A stretch of DNA of 32,044 nt from Desulfobacteraceae bacterium (GTDB lineage: Bacteria > Desulfobacterota > Desulfobacteria > Desulfobacterales > ETH-SRB1), in assembly GCA_013792055.1 (NCBI GenBank), contig VMSQ01000072.1, forward strand, positions 1 through 32,044. Direction: 5' to 3'. Positions 26,633 through 32,044 of the stretch are shown piece after piece (within the stretch, counting starts at the first letter, position 1; the number at the start of each line of letters is the position of its first letter). A program made the translations under genes and the position numbers. Under the pieces are notes generated by a model that was not told the origin of the DNA, searched no databases, and saw only the letters and a list, made by a program, of their open reading frames with translations.

Positions 26633-26683
26633 GCTCTGCCTTGGCTGTCACCTGAACTGATAGGTTCGGCGATGCTTAGCAAG

Positions 26684-26983
26684 TCATACCAAGCGATTGC
26701 GCCACTTCTTTGGGTCCCGGGATGCATGGAAGATGCAGTAGACGGTCACCTTCCCACCAGTGTACTCATAAAAGATGGCGTACGGAAATCGCCTCACCAA
26801 TGCCCGACGATACTCCTCGTGGACTTTCGAGTGGAGTTCAGGCATGCGACAAATTGCTTGAATACAGGCGTCCACACAGCCGAGAAACTCTTCCCCCAGG
26901 CCAAGTCGACGATTTTCGTACCAGTAATATGCTTCATCGACGTCTTGTTGTGCTTCTGGCGCGATTATTAGTTCAGCGACCAT
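26684..26983 (-). CDS. RelE/ParE-superfamily toxin
   Basis: A 99-residue protein with the RelE/ParE fold signature: IIAPEAQQDVDEAYYWYENR at the start, EEFLGCVDACIQAI, YRRALVRRFPYAIFYEY, and a final VYCIFHASRDPKKWRNRL. ParE-like members poison gyrase and RelE-like ones cut ribosomal mRNA; this sequence (HASRDPKKWR end) is closer to the ParE-like group. It overlaps the 3' end of the antitoxin gene by 11 bases, so the two are translated together. It is the leftmost gene of the cassette-like region; toxin-antitoxin pairs are common integron cargo. Confidence 0.9.
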   Translation of the reverse strand: MVAELIIAPEAQQDVDEAYYWYENRRLGLGEEFLGCVDACIQAICRMPELHSKVHEEYRRALVRRFPYAIFYEYTGGKVTVYCIFHASRDPKKWRNRLV

Positions 26984-27197
26984 AGCGACTTCGAACCCTC
27001 TGTTTAACTTCGTCCCATGAAAGCCCAGAAGCCGGCTTGCTCATCAAATTGGCCTTTCGACGAGCCAACTCCTCCTTTTGCCATTCATGCACAGGAACCT
27101 CTGACGGAGTAGCCGCCAGATCGTCCCATAGATCTTCCACCAGTTGCAACTTCTCTGGTGGACTCAGGTTGAATATGGAAACAGTATTTAAATTCAT
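26973..27197 (-). CDS. Addiction-module antitoxin (Unstab_antitox/CHP02574-like)
   Basis: A 74-residue acidic-start antitoxin: IFNLSPPEKLQLVEDLWDDL, VPVHEWQKEELARRKANL, and GLSWDEVKQRVRSRYGR are the typical blocks of the putative addiction-module component family that precedes ParE/RelE toxins. I start it at the ATG at 27197, which has a perfect AGGAGG 6 bases upstream, instead of the track start 10 codons earlier. It begins about 90 bases after the attC-like crossover site at 27287-27293, placing the pair as one cassette. Confidence 0.9.
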   Translation of the reverse strand: MNLNTVSIFNLSPPEKLQLVEDLWDDLAATPSEVPVHEWQKEELARRKANLMSKPASGLSWDEVKQRVRSRYGR

Positions 27198-27286
27198 TAT
27201 TACCTCCTGATAATAGGACAATCCCAACGTTCGAATTGATTGTTTCAGTTACCACCTGCAAGTTATATTTTCTCCGCCGAACAAAT

Positions 27287-27336
27287 AGCTAACTGGCTCC
27301 GGTCACGCGCCGGCGTGATCGGAGTCCATGTTCAGC
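27287..27336 (-). other. attC-like recombination site downstream of the HNH gene
   Basis: Read on the minus strand, it begins GCTGAAC (inverse core) and ends GTTAGCT (core, G/TTRRRY-like). The left arm GCTGAACATGGACTCC continuing to TCACGC pairs with GCGTGACCGGAGCCAGTTAGC with one mismatch, except for three single extra bases that stay unpaired on one arm. Loop CGGC. Bulged bases on one strand of an otherwise good palindrome between AAC and GTT are the hallmark of attC sites. It starts 6 bases after the HNH stop codon. Confidence 0.8.
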
Positions 27337-27342
27337 GACTCA

Positions 27343-27816
27343 TTAGAATATACTCTCCAAACAAAAACATGTTAATTCTTTTACTTTATCCCATTCGATG
27401 CATGCAGGTTTATTTTTACATTCCTTACAAAGGGTTTCAATATTATCTTTGCTTATGAACATTGTTTCCTTTTCTGTGTGTAAATCAAATAACCGCTTCA
27501 AATACTTACCTGCGACAAGTCGATGCAAGTTATCTTTTTCTTTAAGTCCTAACCATACAAAAACACCTTTGTCGCCTCTTGAACTATTGCATTTTTGGCA
27601 AGACCAAACCATATTGTCTGCGGAATCATTACCTCCTCTGTTGCGTGGAATAAGATGATCCATTTGAAGGTTTTCCGTTGTATAACAAAAAACACATTCT
27701 TTAGGGAGTTCTTGCTCTTTTTGCCATTCTCGAATAGTCCCTGATATTGTAATTTTATTGCCACAAAGAGCTTTAAATCTATCAGATACAAATTTATAAT
27801 TCACCTTTCCATTCAT
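27343..27816 (-). CDS. HNH endonuclease
   Basis: A 157-residue nuclease with a zinc-supported HNH (beta-beta-alpha-metal) domain in the middle: C41-x2-C44 (ECVFC), D53-H54 with LIPRNRGGND, N68, then C73-x2-C76 and N77 (SCQKCNSSRGDK). The C-terminal ~60 residues have further Cys (CKECKNKPAC) that may bind a second metal. HNH proteins of this type occur in restriction, phage and mobile-element contexts; its substrate is unknown. The start ATG lies only 4 bases after GGTCAGC, a 6/7 match to the core expected from this cassette's own inverse core (GTTCAGC). That suggests a single-gene cassette. Confidence 0.88.
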   Translation of the reverse strand: MNGKVNYKFVSDRFKALCGNKITISGTIREWQKEQELPKECVFCYTTENLQMDHLIPRNRGGNDSADNMVWSCQKCNSSRGDKGVFVWLGLKEKDNLHRLVAGKYLKRLFDLHTEKETMFISKDNIETLCKECKNKPACIEWDKVKELTCFCLESIF

Positions 27817-27830
27817 TGCTGACCTGGATA

Positions 27831-27944
27831 TTAACTTTGTTTCTCTTTTACAATTTTTATAGTATTTTCAACTATTCTAATAGGTTGTAAACTTCTACCA
27901 AATTCTTTAGCATTGTAATAAATATCATTTGAACAAGAATGCAT
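27831..27944 (-). CDS. Possible very short ORF before the HNH gene
   Basis: A frame open from 27986 has an ATG at 27944 (37 codons, MHSCSNDIYYNAKEFGRSLQ...KEKQS) and ends 14 bases before the HNH start. I recognise no family and see no convincing ribosome site; it could be a remnant. The 200-bp gap between the CHAT-like gene and the HNH gene shows no clear attC palindrome, so a damaged site or gene may be present. Confidence 0.25.
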   Translation of the reverse strand: MHSCSNDIYYNAKEFGRSLQPIRIVENTIKIVKEKQS

Positions 27945-28014
27945 TTCTTTCAATACTATTTTAGCCCTGAGGATATCACAGACATCCTATAAATAAATCA
28001 TGCTTAAAAGATAG

Positions 28015-28884
28015 TTACTTATTTATGGACCCGCATTCGTCCCTAATCATGCTGTAAGCGCCGCGTATGCATCGGTTAAAGCGCAGTCCATTTTTTGGGC
28101 AACGATCTACGAAGAAGAATCGTTTGTAAAATCGCTCAAGAACCTTATATTCCTCTTCATATAGAACCGGGCGAATTGAACTCACTTCATCGTCTGGCAT
28201 TCCATGCTTCTTAAATATCTGTGCAAACCTATCAGCCCTCTCAGTCATTTGGTCTTTTGTGGAACAGGTGGCTCGGTAAACCCGAAAGACATCTCGGAAC
28301 ATGTCCTCAGCGGTAAACAAAAAGTATTTCGCTCTGCAGTCCGGAGAGTCCCGAAGCGAGAAGCAGGCGGCTTCAGTATTCGCAGAGCGAAGAAGCTCCA
28401 AAAAAAACGCAGAGTAGCTGCTCTTAAGATCCGGCGGACTCACCTCACCGCTTGGCCCCAAAAGCCCCCAGCAAGGGGAGCGATCGTGCACATCGAGAGT
28501 TTCCATTAGCATGGCGCCGTGACACGCAGCGAGCGTAACTAATAGATTGCAGCAAGTTGCTTGGTTTAATCTCACCAACACAGCCTTGAGCTCAATCCAT
28601 GTAACAGGGGTTCTGTCGGCAAGAGAGAGGCCTGTCTTATCTGACAGACCGTGACATTCGAGATGAAGGATTGGGTAATCCATGCTGTTCTCGATGGTTT
28701 TGTGGACACGGTCCAAAGCCGTCCAAAAATCGCTTGCAGTTGGCGCTTCAACGAACTCGACCGGAATGTGGCGGAGCGCTTTTGCCGTAGGTTCAATCGC
28801 GTCGCGGAGATGACGACCTGTCTGCGATTCGATAGAGGGGAGCGACTGAATAATCACAATTCGTGAGAAGCGAGCATCGGTCAT
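28015..28884 (-). CDS. CHAT-like caspase-fold protein
   Basis: A 289-residue cytoplasmic protein starting at the ATG at 28884; the track start 17 codons upstream lies in the attC-like palindrome. Predicted His-Cys dyad of the caspase/CHAT superfamily: YPILHLECHGLSD (H78) and LLVTLAACHGAML (C121), each after a hydrophobic strand, spaced as in CHAT proteases (HxxxHG ... SACxG). The remaining ~160 residues are not recognisable and may be the effector or regulatory part. No membrane segment or signal peptide. It is the cassette next to a metacaspase lipoprotein, so two caspase-fold proteins are adjacent. A role in defence or programmed death is inferred only. Confidence 0.65.
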   Translation of the reverse strand: MTDARFSRIVIIQSLPSIESQTGRHLRDAIEPTAKALRHIPVEFVEAPTASDFWTALDRVHKTIENSMDYPILHLECHGLSDKTGLSLADRTPVTWIELKAVLVRLNQATCCNLLVTLAACHGAMLMETLDVHDRSPCWGLLGPSGEVSPPDLKSSYSAFFLELLRSANTEAACFSLRDSPDCRAKYFLFTAEDMFRDVFRVYRATCSTKDQMTERADRFAQIFKKHGMPDDEVSSIRPVLYEEEYKVLERFYKRFFFVDRCPKNGLRFNRCIRGAYSMIRDECGSINK

Positions 28885-28890
28885 AGTGAG

Positions 28891-28961
28891 TTCTAACCCG
28901 AGCATGAGTGGTTTTGAAATGCGCCAGCATTTCAAAACCCATCTCCATGCCCTTGTTCGGC
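28891..28961 (-). other. attC-like recombination site downstream of the metacaspase gene
   Basis: Minus strand: inverse core GCCGAAC, core GTTAGAA. The inner arms GTTTTGAAATGC and GCATTTCAAAAC pair perfectly around a loop GCCA-like. Further out GGGCATGGAGATGG pairs with CCACTCATGC except for single extra bases on one arm, as in attC. It begins 12 bases after the metacaspase stop, and the start codon of the CHAT-like gene follows the core by 6 bases. Confidence 0.8.
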
Positions 28962-28973
28962 AATATTCAATTA

Positions 28974-30479
28974 TTACTTAACCTGCAAAGTCAAATTCCA
29001 AATGTCAGGATCACCTGTACTTGTCATTATGACTGGTCTTTTAGCCACACCCAAGACTCTTTGGGTTTCATCCGGCATTGAAATGTTCATATAGTCTTTC
29101 AGTTCACCCATGGTCACAATACCATCTTTAGCTCCAGCACTTTGGAAGCCATCAGCTTCGCCATTAAGCCCTTTTATAAGGGAATGAGTAAATGCACCAT
29201 TAGACCAAGATGAATGCTCAATGGCCTGTCGGTCGGTGTCAGCACCGACCATGAAGACCCAGCCTTTGGGCACATTCCGCCTTTTAATATTAGGCACAAT
29301 TGATATACCCCGATTTCCATTACTACGAGTGATAAGTTTTCCGGCATGACAGGTGTCAGCAAGAAGAACTACATTGCGAGCTTTCTTTTCCTCAAGTGAC
29401 CGCCTCACATTGTCCATACGATAACCGGTAGCGGGGATTGAAATATCAGTATCATAGCAAGCAAAATACACTTTTTCAGGGTCTTCAGGGTCTGGGAAAC
29501 CATGACCCGCCCAGAAAAGGATAATTTGGTCGTTTGGGCCTGCTTTAGTTAACCATGATTCAAGGGCTATCATTATGTTTCTTTGGGTGGCGTCTTTGTT
29601 AATGAGCACTTTCATGTGGCTCTCAGACCAGCCAAGATTACGGAGGGAACGAGCAAATGCCTTTGCGTCGTCGTCTGCAAAAATGAGGTTGTTTAAGGCG
29701 CTTTTTCCAGCATGTTGATATTTTGAAATTCCGATAATTGCTGCCCATTTTTGGATATCATCAGAACCATATGATGGGACTGAAGGCACAATCTTTTTTA
29801 TATCTTTGCTCAATTGATTTGTTGTTTTTGTAATTTTTGAATATGATTTTGACGAGTTGTTAATAACTGGAATAAGATCAAAATGAACATTGCGATTTCC
29901 AAGAGAATTGTTTTTGAATATAATAGGAGAATCTTCGTATCTTGGCAGGGTTACTTTGTAAAATTCTGCTCTCCATTTATTTACTCCGCTAGGCAAAGTC
30001 CAAGTGTGGGGTGTCGTGAAGCTTGTTGACTTTAGTAATTCTTTTGTTGTACCTGAGTAAATTAATGCCCCAGAGGGATTAGATGTGATTTTTATAGAAC
30101 TTTGCTCAGCACCTTGTAACTTGACTTGACCCGTTGAATAATCATAGGTTAAGTTGTAAACTTCATTATTCTTAATGTCCATTATTAATGAATTATATGT
30201 TTTCCCATCTTGTTTTATGTCTAATTTAAGTGTTCCTTTTTTTCGCATCCACTGAAGAACACCATTACTTGCAAGTTTACCTATTTTTTCCTCATTATCA
30301 TAAACAGATACTGTTCTACCTGCCCCACGAAAGGCTCCCAATCTTTTTAAAACAATTATTGCAGATTGGTTGTCCAAATGAGAAGTTGGTATAGGCACAT
30401 ATTGCGTAGTAGTAGCGCAACCACTCAAGATACTGATCACGATTAGCAAAAAACAAAATTGCTTCAATATGTTACCCAT
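28974..30479 (-). CDS. Metacaspase-like (peptidase C14) lipoprotein with DUF2846-like and PEGA-like domains
   Basis: 501 residues from the ATG at 30479. Lipoprotein signal peptide KQFCFLLIVISILSGC with lipobox cysteine C21; the track start 16 codons upstream is in the leader. Then a DUF2846-like domain (about 38-120), a PEGA-like domain (about 127-200, SIKITSNPSGALIYSG), a Ser/Lys/Thr-rich linker, and a caspase domain (244-495) with catalytic H326 (ILFWAGHG) and C377 (VLLADTCHAG). It should be anchored at the membrane on the outside of the cytoplasm. C14 lipoproteins of this sort are found in many Proteobacteria; substrates are unknown. It is flanked by attC-like sites on both sides, so it is an independent cassette. 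Confidence 0.88.
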   Translation of the reverse strand: MGNILKQFCFLLIVISILSGCATTTQYVPIPTSHLDNQSAIIVLKRLGAFRGAGRTVSVYDNEEKIGKLASNGVLQWMRKKGTLKLDIKQDGKTYNSLIMDIKNNEVYNLTYDYSTGQVKLQGAEQSSIKITSNPSGALIYSGTTKELLKSTSFTTPHTWTLPSGVNKWRAEFYKVTLPRYEDSPIIFKNNSLGNRNVHFDLIPVINNSSKSYSKITKTTNQLSKDIKKIVPSVPSYGSDDIQKWAAIIGISKYQHAGKSALNNLIFADDDAKAFARSLRNLGWSESHMKVLINKDATQRNIMIALESWLTKAGPNDQIILFWAGHGFPDPEDPEKVYFACYDTDISIPATGYRMDNVRRSLEEKKARNVVLLADTCHAGKLITRSNGNRGISIVPNIKRRNVPKGWVFMVGADTDRQAIEHSSWSNGAFTHSLIKGLNGEADGFQSAGAKDGIVTMGELKDYMNISMPDETQRVLGVAKRPVIMTSTGDPDIWNLTLQVK

Positions 30480-30522
30480 TATATTATTCAATTTTATCCC
30501 CTGAAAACACAATATTTGTCCC

Positions 30523-30580
30523 GCCAAACATTTCGATAAGGCGCGGCGGCTTTTTGCCGTCGCCCTTCATGCCGTTATGT
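30523..30580 (-). other. attC-like recombination site downstream of the HEPN-like gene
   Basis: Minus strand: inverse core ACATAAC, core GTTTGGC. The arms AAGGGCGACGGC and GCCGCCGCGCCTT form a strong stem around AAAAA, with a less paired stretch before the AAC and GTT ends. It overlaps the last codons and stop of the HEPN-like gene. The metacaspase leader and start follow. Confidence 0.7.
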
Positions 30581-31268
30581 TTTTAAAGTGCATTATTACC
30601 CCTTCTTCAAAAGCGTTTTGCAAAAGCTGCATTGATAGCAGTTTCCAGACGATTTCTTTGTTTTTCTCTGTTGAGAAATGAAACCAATCACCTATTTCCA
30701 AGGTGGAATTACTTTCGTGTGCAAAATCACTGCGAGCCTTATAAATCATTTCTGCCACCTTTTCGATCGTTTTGACTGGCTTCCCGTTGATGGTTATTGA
30801 GTTTCGAAGCTTATCCTTTGTTGGTGGAGGCAAATTGGCGAAAAATGATTTGCAACGTCTGATTGATCCATATTCTGATTTGTATTCATCATACAGTTTC
30901 TGCAATTGTGACCTATCTGTTATTGGGAATAATCCTCTTTTATCTTTTTCTGAGAGCCATTCAAAGAAATCGACGTTCTTTTTGTTGGAGAGACTTTCGA
31001 TTATTGCAAGCATGGCGACGAGTTTAAAAGAATTAGTAAAATATTCAATTACAGGGTTTGAGCGTGGAACATTTACATGCCAGTCCCCATTCTTTACGAA
31101 GAAAAGATATGTAGAACCAACTCGAAGGAATTCATTTTTTGTTTCCAAATCATTTAACGTAGAATAGAATGCCTCGAAAGCTTGGTAATTTTCAAACTGT
31201 GAAGAAAGTGCTCGGTACGCATCATCTTTGTAATCATCGTCATCACAGTATTTGTATTTCTTTCTCAT
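30567..31268 (-). CDS. Probable HEPN-domain protein
   Basis: I start this protein at the ATG at 31268 (233 residues), because the 28 codons before it lie in a long attC-like palindrome. The C-terminal part reads EKVAEMIYKARSDFAHES, with R179-x4-H184 matching the Rx4-6H motif of HEPN RNases in the form seen in ApeA-like HEPN proteins (Y..RSD..H). The N-terminal 90 residues include an acidic run (DDDDYKDD) and a hydrophobic helix (FKLVAMLAIIESLS), which is too short and amphipathic to be a clear membrane segment. If the assignment is right, it may be an RNA-cutting defence or toxin protein. Overall family not recognised. Confidence 0.6.
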   Translation of the reverse strand: MRKKYKYCDDDDYKDDAYRALSSQFENYQAFEAFYSTLNDLETKNEFLRVGSTYLFFVKNGDWHVNVPRSNPVIEYFTNSFKLVAMLAIIESLSNKKNVDFFEWLSEKDKRGLFPITDRSQLQKLYDEYKSEYGSIRRCKSFFANLPPPTKDKLRNSITINGKPVKTIEKVAEMIYKARSDFAHESNSTLEIGDWFHFSTEKNKEIVWKLLSMQLLQNAFEEGVIMHFKNITA

Positions 31269-31285
31269 GGCTTTGTTCCATTGAA

Positions 31286-31406
31286 ACATAATGTCCGTGA
31301 TAAGCTGGCAGGAAGGGACTCTGCCTTGTAAGCGCTGAGTTATCCATGCCATCTCAAAGCCTCAGCCGCACGACCTTCCTGATCAGATTTCATCACGTTG
31401 TTATCT
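31286..31406 (-). other. Long attC-like recombination site downstream of the PD-(D/E)XK nuclease gene
   Basis: Minus strand: inverse core AGATAAC overlapping the nuclease stop codon, and ATTATGT at the other end (expected GTTATGT). CGTGAT/ATCACG and CAGGAAGG/CCTTCCTG pair in register, and the centre has GCTGAG/CTCAGC. At about 120 bp it resembles the long VCR-like class rather than the ~50-70-bp sites further left. The HEPN-like start follows the crossover by 18 bases. Confidence 0.65.
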
Positions 31407-31931
31407 GTTTTCGAACCTCTCCTGTGATGCTGTATTATAGGCAATTTCAAGCCCCATAGTTATAGGCCACCGCTCGCCATCATCAGTAGATTTGTCGATT
31501 AGATTAAAAGCACAATGCTCGCATAGAAGGCATAACTCTGGCTCTGAAGACCTTCTGGCCAAAGCAAGTGTAAAATCATCTACAGGAAGGTTTTCTAATA
31601 ACTCGGTATCTAAGTTCCCATTAGCTAACATGCGAACTGTATAATGGCCTTCTTTCGGCGTGCCTGATATAAGGATAAATTTGTCCTTTGTTGCTTTTGC
31701 AAATGCATTGATTTTTATATATTCTTTCTCAGAAATTGAATCCGGCTTAATTTCAACCCAACAACTGTAATCTGGCAGAAAAAAATCAGGTAGATACCTT
31801 ACGCCATCAATATCAAAGCCTTCCTTTTCGTATTCATACACAATATTCAATGTTCTGAAAAATACAGCCCACCTGGCCTCAAGTCGGCTGCGAAATAGAT
31901 CTCCATTATATTCTGTTTCAATTGGTTTCAT
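31401..31931 (-). CDS. PD-(D/E)XK nuclease-like protein
   Basis: 176 residues from the ATG at 31931 (a GTG at 31940 is an alternative). The N-terminal half has the pattern FRSRLEARWAVFF (E in RLEARW), YEKEGFDIDGVRYLPDFFLP (D in PDF) and WVEIKPDS (E-x-K), the conserved residues of a PD-(D/E)XK nuclease core. The same arrangement is frequent in small phage and cassette-borne proteins. The C-terminal 90 residues have a Cys pair (CLLCEHC) that could bind zinc. DNA-cleaving activity is likely but the substrate is unknown. Its leading bases TTATCT, just before the start, are complementary to the inverse core at its own 3' end. Confidence 0.75.
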   Translation of the reverse strand: MKPIETEYNGDLFRSRLEARWAVFFRTLNIVYEYEKEGFDIDGVRYLPDFFLPDYSCWVEIKPDSISEKEYIKINAFAKATKDKFILISGTPKEGHYTVRMLANGNLDTELLENLPVDDFTLALARRSSEPELCLLCEHCAFNLIDKSTDDGERWPITMGLEIAYNTASQERFENR

Positions 31932-31941
31932 TCTATTCACT

Positions 31942-32020
31942 AGATAACAATTTAAACGTTAAGAAATAAATTAAGGATATTAGCTGTCCAAATATTATTT
32001 CTTGATTTCAATTGTATATA
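31942..32020 (-). other. Possible attC-like site / cassette junction at the right edge
   Basis: On the minus strand GTTATCT (31948-31942) lies 10 bases before the nuclease ATG and looks like a core. To its right, nested AT-rich arms AAGAAATAA (31961-31969) and TTATTTCTT (31995-32003) with outer AACAATTT/AATTGT pairing suggest a palindromic site. The inverse core at the far end is not clear and the window stops 24 bases later, with no gene visible. Confidence 0.4.
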
Positions 32021-32044
32021 AATACAACCCTATTTTCCATGAAA

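Noticed and set aside
26633-26683. A further attC at the left end of the array
   Set aside because: A degenerate inverse core (TGCTAAG) and a short GAAC/GTTC hairpin are present, but the palindrome is too weak to call.
31941-32044. Integron integrase or attI at the right edge
   Set aside because: No coding frame resembling a tyrosine recombinase is visible; only an AT-rich palindrome remains before the window ends.

Overview
The window looks like a piece of chromosome from an anaerobic Desulfobacterota (Desulfobacterales-like) bacterium. The reasons are the PAS-rich hybrid histidine kinases with a KKPTYEELEQRVKRLE-type N-terminus, an orange-protein-like (ORP) cluster of NifX-like proteins and ferredoxin-MinD ATPases next to a sigma-54 activator, many small palindromic repeats, and moderate-to-low GC. 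This assignment is an inference from gene content; no rRNA or tRNA gene was seen.

Layout. (1) 1-819: the 3' end of a hybrid sensor kinase. (2) 825-11822, minus strand: a glycogen metabolism cluster in the order GH13-GH133 debranching fusion, alpha-glucan phosphorylase (glgP), glycogen synthase (glgA), branching enzyme of the eukaryotic GBE1 type (glgB). Together these elongate, branch, debranch and phosphorolyse glycogen. Two of the gaps are filled with drifting 7-nt tandem repeats. (3) 11823-12384: two small palindromic repeat elements, one a MITE-like element with a 5-bp target duplication. (4) 12385-17449, plus strand: a PAS/sigma-54 activator, a -24/-12 promoter, a leader enclosed by a perfect 18-bp inverted repeat, two NifX-like proteins, a CGGC-domain variant, and two MinD-type ATPases with inserted 2x[4Fe-4S] modules. 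This is an ORP-like cluster. (5) 17469-24567: recD2, rtcA, a PAS-PAS hybrid histidine kinase, a second MITE-like element with a 6-bp duplication, a small unknown protein, and a free-standing archaeal-type ThrRS editing domain. (6) 24597-26632: a tyrosine phenol-lyase of noticeably higher GC that butts into a broken PIN toxin behind its AbrB-type antitoxin, then a higA remnant.

(7) 26684-32044, minus strand: the most unusual part. A toxin-antitoxin pair, an HNH nuclease, a CHAT-like caspase-fold protein, a metacaspase lipoprotein, a probable HEPN protein and a PD-(D/E)XK-like nuclease lie in one orientation. Most junctions carry imperfect palindromes with the architecture of integron attC sites: inverse-core and core ends, single-base bulges on one arm, and a start codon a few bases after the crossover point. 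For three cassettes the first bases are complementary to the inverse core of the same cassette's own attC, as expected for integron gene cassettes. No integron integrase is visible, so this is either the distal part of an integron whose intI lies to the right of the window or an integrase-less attC cluster. Its cargo looks like defence or cell-death genes, including two adjacent caspase-fold cassettes.
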